Source of the DNA: an uncultured Eggerthellaceae bacterium
Lineage (GTDB): Bacteria; Actinomycetota; Coriobacteriia; Coriobacteriales; Eggerthellaceae
Length of the DNA: 64,000 nucleotides
NCBI GenBank assembly: GCA_910589125.1
Contig: CAJURX010000001.1
Coordinates: 124,001 to 188,000, forward strand
Direction of reading: 5' to 3'
Each line of letters starts with the position of its first letter. Within the stretch, counting starts at the first letter, position 1. Of this stretch, positions 11,506-20,267 are shown in pieces. A program made the position numbers and the translations under genes. The notes under the pieces were generated by a model. It searched no databases. It saw only the letters and a program-made list of their open reading frames with translations, and was not told the DNA's origin.

Positions 11506-12107
11506 GCCTCCTCTCGACGGTAGAGCCTGCGGTCCTGGATGTGCGCCCGCACCGCATCAGGCACCAGGTAGCGGATGGAGCGACCCTCGGCCACGCGCTG
11601 CCTGACCTCGCTCGATGAGATATCCAACAGCGGCGCCTCGATGATCGTCACGTCGAACCCCGCACGCGCGAGCCGTGCGCGCTCCCGATCGCCGAGGGCA
11701 TACCCTGGACGGGATACGCAGATGATCCGTGCCAAGCGAGCGATGACGTCAGCATCCTTCCAAGCATGCAGCGTGAGGAGCGCATCGGTCCCCATGATGA
11801 AGGAGAGCTCTGCCGTTGGGTCCGCATCCTTGAGCTCCAAGAGCGTATCGGCGGTATAGGTGACGCCCTCGCGCCTCACCTCGGCATCGGAGGCTGCGAA
11901 GGCATCATTGCCCGCGATGGCAGCCTGCACCATGGCGAACCTCTCCGATGCGGGTGCCATCTGCATCCCCTGCTTGAAGTTGGGGTTGCCAGCGACGATG
12001 AACAGCACCTCATCGATCCCGCACGCATCGCGCGCCATCTCAGCGCACGCGAGATGCCCCATGTGGACAGGATCGAAGGTGCCCCCCATGATGCCCACAG
12101 AGCGCAT
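11502..12107 (-). CDS. nadD: Nicotinate-nucleotide adenylyltransferase
   Basis: NadD converts nicotinate mononucleotide and ATP to deamido-NAD. The nucleotidyltransferase motif is MGGTFDPVHMGHL near the N-terminus, and the second motif, SSSEVRQR, is near the C-terminus. The product is 201 residues, the normal family length. A longer frame reaches 12398, but its first 97 residues are non-homologous and read through proA. The ATG at 12107 overlaps the proA stop by one base (TGATG) and is the real start. Confidence 0.94.
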   Translation of the reverse strand: MRSVGIMGGTFDPVHMGHLACAEMARDACGIDEVLFIVAGNPNFKQGMQMAPASERFAMVQAAIAGNDAFAASDAEVRREGVTYTADTLLELKDADPTAELSFIMGTDALLTLHAWKDADVIARLARIICVSRPGYALGDRERARLARAGFDVTIIEAPLLDISSSEVRQRVAEGRSIRYLVPDAVRAHIQDRRLYRREEA

Positions 12108-13393
12108 CAGCTGCGCACCTGCCCGCACCCGCGGATGATGTACTTGTATGAGGTGAGCGCATCGGTGGCGAAGGGCCCGCGAGCATGGAGCTTCTGGGTG
12201 GAGATGCCGATCTCCGCGCCCAAGCCGAACTGACCTCCATCCGTGAAGGCCGTGGAGGCGTTCGCATAGACCGCCGCTGCATCCACGCCAGCGAGGTACG
12301 CCTCGATCGCATGCGCATCCATTGCCACGATGGCCTCCGAATGGCCCGTGCCATGCGCGTTGATGTGCTGGATGGCCGCATCCACATCCTCCACGCACGC
12401 GATCGCCATCTCAGGAGCCAGGTACTCCTCATCCCAATCCGCATCCGTCGCGGCGACGATATCCGCCGCCGTCCCCGATGCGCTCAAGGCAGCCTGAGCG
12501 ACCTGCAAGGATAGTGGGTCCATGTGCATCGTGACCCCATGCGCTGCGAGCGCAGAGACGATGGCAGGCAGGATGCGCTCTGCACAAGACCGGTCGATGA
12601 GCAGGGTCTCGGCGGCGTTGCAGACGCCATAGCGGCGGCACTTCGCATTCTCGACGATGCGCACCGCATCCTCAACCTGCGCGCTCTCGTGCACGTAGAC
12701 ATGGCAATTCCCCGTGCCCGTCTCGATGACGGGGACCTTGGATGCCTCCACGCAATGCTTGATGAGCCCAGCGCCCCCGCGAGGCACGATGACGTCGATG
12801 AGCCCATGGAGCTGCATGAGCGCATCCGTTGCAGCGCGATCGGTGATGGTGATGGCCTGCACGCATGCCCGGGGCAGCCCTACCGAAGCCACGGCATCCG
12901 CGAGCACGCCTGCGATGGCCGCACACGATGCAGCTGCCATGGAACCGCCGCGCAGGATGCAGGCATTGCCCGACTTGAGGCAGATGCCAGCCGCATCAGC
13001 GGTGACATTGGGGCGCGCCTCGTAGATGACCGCCACCACGCCCAAGGGCACGCTCACGCGCGAGAGCTCGAGCCCGTTGTAGAGCACCCGCTCCTCCAGC
13101 ACCCGACCAACAGGATCGGGAAGCTCCATCAGATCCTCGAGCGCGCATGCCATCTCCTCGATGCGCCCGCTATCGAGCATCAAGCGGTCGATGAGGGATT
13201 CCCTCACCTGCTCGGCACGGGCGCGCTCCACATCCTCGGCATTGGCGCGGAGCACGAGCTCCATCTCCTGCCTGAGCGCGCCTGCCATGGCCCCGAGCGC
13301 GCGGCTCCGCATCTCCGCATCCGCCATCGCGAGCGCCGAGGAAGCCGCACGTGCCGCCCTTGCTATCGCTTCGATCTCAGAGTAGGTATCCAT
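12107..13393 (-). CDS. proA: Gamma-glutamyl phosphate reductase
   Basis: This is the second step of proline synthesis, NADPH reduction of gamma-glutamyl phosphate to glutamate semialdehyde. The 428-residue protein has the aldehyde-dehydrogenase fold: VIYEARPNVTADA, the glycine-rich ETGTGNCHVYV, and the catalytic cysteine in RRYGVCNAAETLL. The start at 13393 has AGGAGAG just upstream. It is encoded directly after proB (8-base gap), giving the pair that makes and reduces the unstable acyl phosphate. Length and motifs are normal. Confidence 0.96.
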   Translation of the reverse strand: MDTYSEIEAIARAARAASSALAMADAEMRSRALGAMAGALRQEMELVLRANAEDVERARAEQVRESLIDRLMLDSGRIEEMACALEDLMELPDPVGRVLEERVLYNGLELSRVSVPLGVVAVIYEARPNVTADAAGICLKSGNACILRGGSMAAASCAAIAGVLADAVASVGLPRACVQAITITDRAATDALMQLHGLIDVIVPRGGAGLIKHCVEASKVPVIETGTGNCHVYVHESAQVEDAVRIVENAKCRRYGVCNAAETLLIDRSCAERILPAIVSALAAHGVTMHMDPLSLQVAQAALSASGTAADIVAATDADWDEEYLAPEMAIACVEDVDAAIQHINAHGTGHSEAIVAMDAHAIEAYLAGVDAAAVYANASTAFTDGGQFGLGAEIGISTQKLHARGPFATDALTSYKYIIRGCGQVRS

Positions 13394-13401
13394 GCTCTCT
13401 C

Positions 13402-14553
13402 CTATTCGAACACCACGAGGTCATCTCGATGCACGAGGGGACGTGACGCCAAGCCGGAGAGGAGGCTATTGCGAGCAAGGTCATCGCTCGACATGCCGCA
13501 CGCGAGCTGGACTGCATCGCTTGCGGCTGACACCACCCCACGCGCGATGATCGACCCATCCTCATCCTTCACATCCACGATCTCTCCTGCTGTGAAAGAA
13601 CCCTCCACGCGCTTGACGCCCACGGGCAGAAGCGACGCACCCGAACCGATCAGCGCGCGTGCCGCGCCGCCATCCACGATCAGCGCGCCCTTCGCCGCAT
13701 CCCCCAGTGCCACCCAGAGCTTGCGCGGCGTGATCTCATGGGCGAGCGCTTCTCCTGCGAAGAGCGTTCCCGGGCATGCGCCGCGCACCGTGTCCACGAT
13801 ACATCCGGGGCGCTTCCCATGCACGATGGCCATGGGGATGCCCGCGGCCATCATGACGCGCGCTGCGCGTATCTTCGTGATCATGCCACCCGACCCAGCT
13901 GTGCTCCCCGGACCTCCTGCCACATCCATCACAGCGGCATCGATCGTGCGCACATGCGGGATGAGCTTCGCGTCCGCAGAGCGGGTGGGATCGGCATCAT
14001 AGAGGCCATCGATATCCGAGAGGATCACGAGCATGGAAGCATCCACCAAGCACGCGACGAGCGCCGCCAAGGTGTCGTTGTCGCCGAACTTGATCTGCTC
14101 GACGCTCACGGTGTCGTTCTCGTTGACGATCGGCACGATCCCCAGATCGAGCAGGCGCGCGAGCGTATCGCGTGCGTGCAGATACGCTTCCCTGTCCGCC
14201 GTATCCCTGCGCGTGAGCAGCACGATCGACGAGGTCAGCGAGTGGGGTGCGAATGCATCCTCATACGCGGTGACCAACGCCGCCTCGCCCACCGATGCCG
14301 CAGCCTGCAGCGTGGGGATGTCCGTTGGGCGCGTGAGCATCCCCAGCCGGCCCAAGCCGCACGCGATCGCACCCGATGAGACCACGACGACGCGCGCGCC
14401 GGCCTGCGTGAGCTCCGACACCTGCGCAGCGAAGCTGGCAAGCCACGCCTCATCTATGGAGCTCACCGAATCCGTGATGGTGGAAGAGCCGATCTTCACG
14501 ACGATGCGCAGACCAGAGAGGTCCTCGCGATGCATATGCTCCGCACCTGCCAT
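13402..14553 (-). CDS. proB: Glutamate 5-kinase with PUA domain
   Basis: This is the first enzyme of proline synthesis, phosphorylating glutamate. The amino-acid kinase domain (about residues 10-265) shows VVKIGSSTIT, VVSSGAIACG, VNENDTVSV and KFGDNDTLAA. The C-terminal part (about 290-380) is the RNA-binding-like PUA domain found in most bacterial ProB proteins. The start ATG at 14553 overlaps the obgE stop (TGATG). A second ATG at 14535 (MHREDLSG) would remove only six residues. Feedback inhibition by proline is expected for the family. Confidence 0.95.
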   Translation of the reverse strand: MAGAEHMHREDLSGLRIVVKIGSSTITDSVSSIDEAWLASFAAQVSELTQAGARVVVVSSGAIACGLGRLGMLTRPTDIPTLQAAASVGEAALVTAYEDAFAPHSLTSSIVLLTRRDTADREAYLHARDTLARLLDLGIVPIVNENDTVSVEQIKFGDNDTLAALVACLVDASMLVILSDIDGLYDADPTRSADAKLIPHVRTIDAAVMDVAGGPGSTAGSGGMITKIRAARVMMAAGIPMAIVHGKRPGCIVDTVRGACPGTLFAGEALAHEITPRKLWVALGDAAKGALIVDGGAARALIGSGASLLPVGVKRVEGSFTAGEIVDVKDEDGSIIARGVVSAASDAVQLACGMSSDDLARNSLLSGLASRPLVHRDDLVVFE

Positions 14554-15950
14554 CAGATGTCCAGCTCCGCGAAGATGTCCTCTGCCCCCTCAGCCGACTC
14601 GTATTCGAAGGCGATCTCGCAGATGCGCACCTCATCCCCATTGCGGGCACCCGCCTCTGCCAAGGCATCGTCCACGCCCAAGCGGCGCAGCCGATGCTGG
14701 AGGAAGGACACCGCCTCCTCGTTCTCCCAATCCGTCTGCACGACCATGCGCTCCACGCGCCTGCCCGCCACGCGCCAAGCGCCCGGCTCCTCTTCGGTGA
14801 TGGTGAATGCCCGGTCGCGCTCCTCGCGCTTGAGCTCCCATACCCTATCGAAGCTCTCCACCGACGCGGCCTGCTCATGGGCCTCAGTGCGCAAGGTGCG
14901 CACCTTCGTGGCGATGGCCGCCTTGAGCGCATCGACACCCGTGCCGGTGAGCGCGCTCACGCAGTAGAGCTTCGGGTCGATCGGGCTATCCGCGAACTCA
15001 TCCCCGCCCGCAGCGGCGATGGAGTCGCGCTTCACGCGCTCTGAGAGGCGCGCGAGGCTCTCGTCTCCCTCAGGGAGCGCATCCACCTTGTTCGCGACGA
15101 TGATGCGCGGACGAGACGCCAGCTCCTCAGCGTATTGCGCAAGCTCGTCGGTGATGATCTCGTAATCGGAGATGGGGTCGCGCCCTTCGAAGCCACCCGT
15201 CATGTCGACCACATGGACGATGAGCGCGCTGCGCTCGATATGGCGCAAGAACTCATGTCCCAACCCACGCCCCTCATGCGCACCCTCGATGAGACCGGGG
15301 ACATCGGCTATGACGAAGCTGTCATCACCTGATGTGGCAACGCCCAGATTCGGCGTGAGGGTGGTGAAGGGATACGCTGCGATCTTCGGCTTCGCTGCGC
15401 TCATGCGCGCGATGAGGCTGGATTTCCCCACGCTCGGCATGCCCACGAGCGCAGCGTCTGCCATGAGCTTCATCTCGAGCTCGATCCACTGCTCGCTCGC
15501 CGGCTCTCCCAGCTCCGCGAATGCGGGAGCGCGCCGCGTGGAGGTCACGAAATGGATGTTCCCGCGACCACCCTTGCCGCCTTCCACGGCGATGACGCGC
15601 TCTCCATCATGGGAGAGGTCCGCGATGAGCTCGCCCGCCTCCTTGGTCTGCTCGGAGTATTCCCTGACCACCGTGCCCACCGGGACATGGAGCACCAGGT
15701 CCTCGCCGCGAGCCCCATGCATCTTCGATCCCTTGCCATGGGTGCCGCGCGTAGCCTTGAAGTGATGCTTGAAGCGGAAGTCTATGAGCGATGACTTCTG
15801 CTGGTCAGCGACGAGGATGACGCTGCCGCCATCGCCGCCATCGCCGCCATCAGGACCGCCCTTGGGAACGTGCGCCTCGCGCCGGAACGACATGCATCCG
15901 GCGCCACCATCGCCCCCCTTCACGTGGATATGCACCTTATCTATGAACAT
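14553..15950 (-). CDS. obgE: GTPase Obg/CgtA
   Basis: Obg is an essential ribosome-associated GTPase linked to 50S assembly and the stringent response. The glycine-rich Obg fold is at about residues 1-155 (KGGDGGAGCMSFRREAHVP). The G domain has GMPSVGKSSL, DVPGLIEGA and NKVD, and the C-terminal Obg_C domain spans about residues 375-455. The ATG at 15950 (MFIDKVHIHVKGG) is preceded by AAGGAG and is preferred over an in-frame upstream start at 15995 that would lie within the terminator hairpin. It follows rplU-rpmA, the common order across bacteria, but separated from them by an intrinsic terminator. Confidence 0.96.
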   Translation of the reverse strand: MFIDKVHIHVKGGDGGAGCMSFRREAHVPKGGPDGGDGGDGGSVILVADQQKSSLIDFRFKHHFKATRGTHGKGSKMHGARGEDLVLHVPVGTVVREYSEQTKEAGELIADLSHDGERVIAVEGGKGGRGNIHFVTSTRRAPAFAELGEPASEQWIELEMKLMADAALVGMPSVGKSSLIARMSAAKPKIAAYPFTTLTPNLGVATSGDDSFVIADVPGLIEGAHEGRGLGHEFLRHIERSALIVHVVDMTGGFEGRDPISDYEIITDELAQYAEELASRPRIIVANKVDALPEGDESLARLSERVKRDSIAAAGGDEFADSPIDPKLYCVSALTGTGVDALKAAIATKVRTLRTEAHEQAASVESFDRVWELKREERDRAFTITEEEPGAWRVAGRRVERMVVQTDWENEEAVSFLQHRLRRLGVDDALAEAGARNGDEVRICEIAFEYESAEGAEDIFAELDI

Positions 15951-15963
15951 GGCGGATCTCCTT

Positions 15964-15990
15964 AAAAGAAAAGCCCTCTTCCGAGGGCTT
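15964..15990 (-). terminator. Intrinsic terminator between rpmA and obgE
   Basis: On the minus strand an 8-base-pair stem AAGCCCTC/GAGGGCTT closes a GGAA tetraloop and is followed by TTCTTTT. It ends 13 bases before the obgE start codon, and the T-tract runs into the obgE ribosome-binding site. It probably acts as a partial terminator that lowers obgE-proBA transcription relative to the two ribosomal protein genes. Confidence 0.85.
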
Positions 15991-16026
15991 GTCATGTCCT
16001 TGCTTGCTTCAAGCCTTACCGTCAGG

Positions 16027-16278
16027 TCAGGCCTCGGGGATCACATGGATCTTGCGCTTGTCCCCGCGCGTGTACTTCAAGGTGCCGTCGCACAGAGCGA
16101 ACAGGGTGTCGTCGCTGCCACGTCCCACGTTGTCGCCGGGGTGGAAGTGCGTGCCGCGCTGACGGACGATGACGTTGCCGGTCCTGACCTTCTGGCCTGC
16201 GAACATCTTGCAGCCAAGGCGCTTTGCGTGTGAATCTCGGCCATTCCTGGTAGAGCCGAGGCCTTTCTTATGTGCCAT
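16027..16278 (-). CDS. rpmA: 50S ribosomal protein L27
   Basis: L27 is 83 residues and sits near the peptidyl transferase centre. The sequence begins MAHKKGLGSTRNGRDS without the cleavable N-terminal extension seen in Firmicutes, so no Prp protease processing is expected. Conserved blocks include RLGCKMFAGQ and RQRGTHFHPG. It follows rplU by 32 bases in the same transcript and is the last gene before the terminator at 15964-15990. Confidence 0.97.
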   Translation of the reverse strand: MAHKKGLGSTRNGRDSHAKRLGCKMFAGQKVRTGNVIVRQRGTHFHPGDNVGRGSDDTLFALCDGTLKYTRGDKRKIHVIPEA

Positions 16279-16310
16279 CTTGATTCCTCCGTGAGATGTG
16301 GTCTATGGCT

Positions 16311-16817
16311 TTACTCAGCGTCGTCCGCTGACGTGGTATCTGCCTTCTTCGAGGCCGCCTTCTTGGGAGCGGCCTTCTTCGCAGCAGGCTTCTTCGCGGC
16401 CTTGGGAGCGGCATCCTTCTCAGCTGCGTCAGCAGCCTTCTTCGCCGGAGCCTCCTTGGCAGCCTTGTCCGTGCTCTTCGCAGCCTTCTTCGCAGGCTCC
16501 TTGTACTTCTCAGAGCCGATCTGCGTGATCTGGATGCGCGTGAGGTTCTGCCTGTGACCGCGCTTGCGCTTGTAGTTCTTGCGCTTCTTGAACTTGAAGA
16601 CGATCACTTTCTTGTCTTTGAACTGCTCGACCACGACGGCTTCCACCTTGGTGCCTGCAGCCTTGGCGGGATCGGCGATGACATCCTTGCCGTCCACCAC
16701 GCAGATTGCCGTGAGCTCTACCTTGTCACCGACTTCTGCCGGGAGCTTCTCGACATTGAGCTTGTCTCCGAGCGCGACCTTGTATTGCTTGCCGCCGGTC
16801 TTAACGATTGCGTACAT
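16311..16817 (-). CDS. rplU: 50S ribosomal protein L21 with Lys/Ala-rich tail
   Basis: L21 is a 23S rRNA-binding protein of the large subunit. The usual 103-residue protein occupies residues 1-104 (MYAIVKTGGKQYKV to RIQITQIGSEKY). A further 64 residues of Lys/Ala/Pro repeats of the AAKKAAPKKA kind follow, resembling histone-H1-like or HU tails. The ATG at 16817 has AAGGAG 9 bases upstream. A longer frame to 17084 continues into the region after polA and is not supported by homology. It is the first gene of the rplU-rpmA transcript, with its own strong promoter. Confidence 0.95.
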   Translation of the reverse strand: MYAIVKTGGKQYKVALGDKLNVEKLPAEVGDKVELTAICVVDGKDVIADPAKAAGTKVEAVVVEQFKDKKVIVFKFKKRKNYKRKRGHRQNLTRIQITQIGSEKYKEPAKKAAKSTDKAAKEAPAKKAADAAEKDAAPKAAKKPAAKKAAPKKAASKKADTTSADDAE

Positions 16818-16857
16818 TGCTTCTTGTCTCCTTGAATGTGTCCAAACGCAAGGTGAT

Positions 16858-16886
16858 ATCCTACCAATGCGATACCGCCCCGTCAA
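16858..16886 (-). promoter_or_regulatory. Housekeeping promoter for rplU-rpmA
   Basis: On the minus strand TTGACG, a 17-base spacer, then TAGGAT, lying 41 bases before the rplU start codon and 56 bases after the polA stop. This is the best two-box consensus promoter in the window. Confidence 0.7.
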
Positions 16887-16941
16887 CAGGTTATCTTCGC
16901 GCGTCGGCATTTTCCTCCGAGAGGCGCACACAGGCGCGCAT

Positions 16942-19572
16942 CTAGTGCGCGTCAGCCCACGTCGCCCCCCATTGCACATCGGCCACGAGCGGCACATCGA
17001 GCGCCACCACGCCCTCCATCGCCTCCTTGACCATGGCTGCGAGCGCATCCACCTCATCAGCGGGCACGGAGAAGTCCAGCTCATCGTGCACCTGCAAGAT
17101 CATCTGCGCCTTGAAGCCCTCGTGCATGAGCCGCTCCTGCACGGTGCACATGGCGATCTTGATGATGTCAGCCGCAGCTCCCTGCATGGGATGGTTCATG
17201 GCCGTGCGCTCGCCCTGCGCGCGCACGTTCCTGTTGGTCGAGCGCATCTCGGGGATCCACCTCTTGCGGCCGAACATCGTCTGCGCATATCCCTGCTCCT
17301 CGGTGGATGCCACGACCCCATCCAAGTAGCTCCGCACCCCAGGGTATGCCTCGAAGTACCGTCGGATCATCTCGGCTGCCTCAGCCACGGGGATGTCGAG
17401 CGTCTGCGACAGGCCGTATGCCTGCTGTCCGTACACGATGCCGAAGTTCACTGCCTTGGCTCGGCTGCGCAGCTCCGGCGTCACCTCGGAGGGAGCGATG
17501 CCGTTCACGCGCGCTGCCGTGTTCGCATGGAAGTCCTCGCCTGAGTCGAAGGCGGCGATCAGATGCTCATCTGCCGACAGATGCGCGAGCAGCCTGAGCT
17601 CGATCTGCGAGTAATCCGCGGACAGGAACACGCTCCCCTCATCCAGCGGCACGAAGCACTCGCGGATCCGCCGTCCGAACTCCGTGCGCACGGGGATGTT
17701 CTGCAGGTTCGGATCAGAGGAGGACAGACGGCCCGTGGCGGTCACGGTCTCATGGAACACCGTGTGCACGCGCCCATCCCCTGCGCGCATCTTCGGCAAG
17801 CTGTCCAGATACGTCGACTTGATCTTGGAGAGCTCGCGGTACCTCAGGACCTCCTCTGCGATGGGCTCCGTCTTGGCCAGCTCGCGCATGACCAGCGCGT
17901 CGGTGGAATAGCCGCGCGAGTTCTTCTTGAGCGGCTTGAGCCCCATCCGCTCGAACAGCACCTCGGAGAGCTGCTTCGGCGAATCCAGATTGAACGTCTC
18001 CCCCGCCAGGGAGAAGATGTGCTGCGAGAGCTCCTCTATCCGCGCCTCGGCATCCTGCTTGAGGTCCGAGAGGTGCCCCACATCCAGCTCAACGCCCGTG
18101 CGCTCCATGTGCGCGAGCACAGCCACTAGGGGAAGGTCGATCCTGACGAGCACGCGCTCAGGGTCCTCGTCCTCGAGGGCCGACCTGAGCACAGGATCGA
18201 GCAAGCGGCAGAGGGTGGCATGCATCACGAGCTCATCGGCGCCCTCCTCCACCTCGGGCAGCGCTCCTTCCAAGAAGCGCTCGGCCAGACCCGCATAGGT
18301 ATACGAGCTCACCGTGGATTCCAGGACGTAGGCGGCGAGGGATGCGCTGAAGCCCTGGTTGGCGAACAGCTCATCGCACGTGATGAGCGCCTCTGCTGAT
18401 GTATCCGGCGGATAGGCCACCTGCAAGAGCGCCTTCAGGTCCAGCACGCAGAACTCAGCCGCCTTGATGAGATGCGCGCATGCGCTCGTGGCATCCTGGT
18501 CCTCCACGACGATATGCGCTCCCTCCCGGCTGAGGGCGAGCGTGATGGATTGCCCGAATATCGTATCTGCATCCCCGCGCAGGAACGCTACACCGATGCG
18601 CTCGCCTGCCTTCGCGGCATCATCTATGAACCGCTGCCAGTCCGAAGGGTCGTGCGCGCTCCCCACATCCATGGACAAGGGCTCCTGCTCGGTGGTCGTG
18701 GCATCGATGAGCGAGAGCACGCGCGCGAGCGGGCTCTTCAGCTGATAGCGCCCGAAGGCATCTTCGACCTGATCGGCATCGAAGGCGGGGAACGCCGCCC
18801 CTTCGATATCCAGCTCGAAGTCCAGATCGCGCACGATGGTGGCGATCTGCCGGCTCAGATAGGCCAGCTGCTCGTTCTGGACGAGGTTCTCCCGCTGCTT
18901 GCCCTTGAGCTCGTCGATGTGCTCGTAGATCCCCTCGATGCTGCCGTACTGCTCGAGCAGCTGCATGGCCTTCTTGGGGCCGACGCCGGGCACGCCGGGG
19001 ATGTTGTCGGAGCTATCCCCCATCAGCCCCAGATAGTCGCAGAACTGATCGGGCGTGACGCCATACTTCTCCATGACCTCATCTGGGCCATAGACGACCA
19101 CATCGGTGATGCCGCGCTTGGTGGTGACGATCTGCGTGAGGTCGGAGGCGAGCTGGCATGCATCCTTGTCGCCCGTCACCAGCAACGTCTGGAAGCCGAG
19201 CGCCTCATCGCGAGCGGCGATGGTGCCCAGGATGTCGTCGCCCTCCCAGCCCTTCACCTTGACGACGGGTATCCTCATGGAGGCCAGCAGCTCTTCCATG
19301 ACCGGGAACTGCACGTGGAGCTCATCGTCCATCTTCGGGCGCTGGGCCTTGTATCCGGGCATCTCCGCGATGCGGAACTCGGGCTTGCCCGCATCGAAGG
19401 CGCAGATGACCGCATCCGGCTTCGCATCCTCGGCGAACTTGCAGAGCATCTGCACGAACCCGAACACCGCATTGGTGGGCGTCCCATCCTTGGCGAACAT
19501 GGGCGTCTGGATGGCATGGTATGCCCTGTGCATCAGGGAATTGCCGTCTATGACGGCGATCTTCTTCGACAT
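16942..19572 (-). CDS. polA: DNA polymerase I
   Basis: PolA fills gaps in repair and removes Okazaki primers. The 876-residue protein has the 5'-3' exonuclease domain (about 1-290: VIDGNSLMHRAYHA, KGWEGDDILGT, GDKDACQL, GDSSDNIPGVPGVG). A central 3'-5' exonuclease-like domain follows, then the polymerase domain with ADYSQIELRLLAHLS, RSRAKAVNFGIVYG and QVHDELDF. In the central domain the acidic DxE metal site of proofreading enzymes is not seen (the strand reads GVAFLRGDAD), so proofreading is probably lost, as in many Gram-positive PolA proteins. ATG 19572 (MSKKIAVIDGN) is the start. Confidence 0.96.
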   Translation of the reverse strand: MSKKIAVIDGNSLMHRAYHAIQTPMFAKDGTPTNAVFGFVQMLCKFAEDAKPDAVICAFDAGKPEFRIAEMPGYKAQRPKMDDELHVQFPVMEELLASMRIPVVKVKGWEGDDILGTIAARDEALGFQTLLVTGDKDACQLASDLTQIVTTKRGITDVVVYGPDEVMEKYGVTPDQFCDYLGLMGDSSDNIPGVPGVGPKKAMQLLEQYGSIEGIYEHIDELKGKQRENLVQNEQLAYLSRQIATIVRDLDFELDIEGAAFPAFDADQVEDAFGRYQLKSPLARVLSLIDATTTEQEPLSMDVGSAHDPSDWQRFIDDAAKAGERIGVAFLRGDADTIFGQSITLALSREGAHIVVEDQDATSACAHLIKAAEFCVLDLKALLQVAYPPDTSAEALITCDELFANQGFSASLAAYVLESTVSSYTYAGLAERFLEGALPEVEEGADELVMHATLCRLLDPVLRSALEDEDPERVLVRIDLPLVAVLAHMERTGVELDVGHLSDLKQDAEARIEELSQHIFSLAGETFNLDSPKQLSEVLFERMGLKPLKKNSRGYSTDALVMRELAKTEPIAEEVLRYRELSKIKSTYLDSLPKMRAGDGRVHTVFHETVTATGRLSSSDPNLQNIPVRTEFGRRIRECFVPLDEGSVFLSADYSQIELRLLAHLSADEHLIAAFDSGEDFHANTAARVNGIAPSEVTPELRSRAKAVNFGIVYGQQAYGLSQTLDIPVAEAAEMIRRYFEAYPGVRSYLDGVVASTEEQGYAQTMFGRKRWIPEMRSTNRNVRAQGERTAMNHPMQGAAADIIKIAMCTVQERLMHEGFKAQMILQVHDELDFSVPADEVDALAAMVKEAMEGVVALDVPLVADVQWGATWADAH

Positions 19573-19598
19573 GATGGAAGCCTCCTCGCTCTCAGGTC

Positions 19599-20267
19599 CT
19601 ACGACCACAGGTATCCCACGCCGCGCACCGTCTCGAGATGCTGCGCCAATTCCGGTCCGAGCTTCGCGCGCACGCGCCGCACATGGACATCCACCGTTCT
19701 GGAGCCCCCGTAGTAATCGAAGCCCCATACGCGCCGCAAGAGCGCATCCCGGGAATAGGTCCGACCCGGATGCGTGATGAGGAACGCGAGGAGCGCATAC
19801 TCCAGGTACGTGAGGTCGAGCGGGCATCCGGAGACCTTCACTTGGTACGTGGCAAGATTCACGGTGAGGTTGTCGATCGAGATGAAATCATTGCTGCTGG
19901 CCTCGTTCCCTGGCCAGAGGAGCTGGCGCACGCGCGTGGCGCACTCCTCGTCGCTCGCATCCGAGACGACGAAATCCGCCTTGGTCTGCACCGGAAGGCG
20001 CAGGTCAGGGAGGTCTTGCTGGTCCACGATGATCAGCATGGATGCCGCATCCTCATCGGCGAGCGCCTCCTCTATGAGGGAGGTCTGAGCAGCCACATTG
20101 CCCTTTGCCTCCAAGATCACCAGATCGCTCGCCGGGTTCGCCTGCAAGAGCTTGCGCGCTTGGGCGGACGAGCCTGCATGGATGGTCACATCCATCCCTG
20201 AGAGGATGCTCTTGAACCGGTGGGCGTTATCGAGCGAATCCGCTATGAACACCACGCTCTTCGCCAT
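19599..20267 (-). CDS. Orphan OmpR-family regulator, GlnR-like
   Basis: This is a 222-residue regulator with a receiver-like N-terminal domain and a C-terminal winged helix (about residues 125-222: LDLTYLEYALLAFL, RVWGFDYYGGSRTVDVHVRR, ETVRGVGYLW). The receiver lacks a normal phospho-acceptor aspartate: the expected strand ends LVILEAKGN, and the acidic pocket is poor. These are traits of actinobacterial GlnR, the master nitrogen regulator, and the DNA-binding part closely resembles it. The ATG overlaps the glnA stop by one base (TGATG), so the regulator is made from the glutamine synthetase transcript. No histidine kinase is nearby. The GlnR assignment is inference from sequence style plus context. 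Confidence 0.75.
   Translation of the reverse strand: MAKSVVFIADSLDNAHRFKSILSGMDVTIHAGSSAQARKLLQANPASDLVILEAKGNVAAQTSLIEEALADEDAASMLIIVDQQDLPDLRLPVQTKADFVVSDASDEECATRVRQLLWPGNEASSNDFISIDNLTVNLATYQVKVSGCPLDLTYLEYALLAFLITHPGRTYSRDALLRRVWGFDYYGGSRTVDVHVRRVRAKLGPELAQHLETVRGVGYLWS

Noticed and set aside
11502..12398. NadD as a 298-residue protein
   Set aside because: The first 97 residues read through proA and lack homology; the start at 12107 overlaps the proA stop and gives the normal length.
16311..17084. L21 as a 257-residue protein
   Set aside because: The extra N-terminal 89 codons cover the promoter and the polA end and have no L21 similarity; the start MYAIVKTGGKQYKV is preceded by a good site.
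17000..19572. PolA as a proofreading polymerase
   Set aside because: The strand expected to hold the DxE metal site does not have it, so a functional 3'-5' exonuclease is unlikely.
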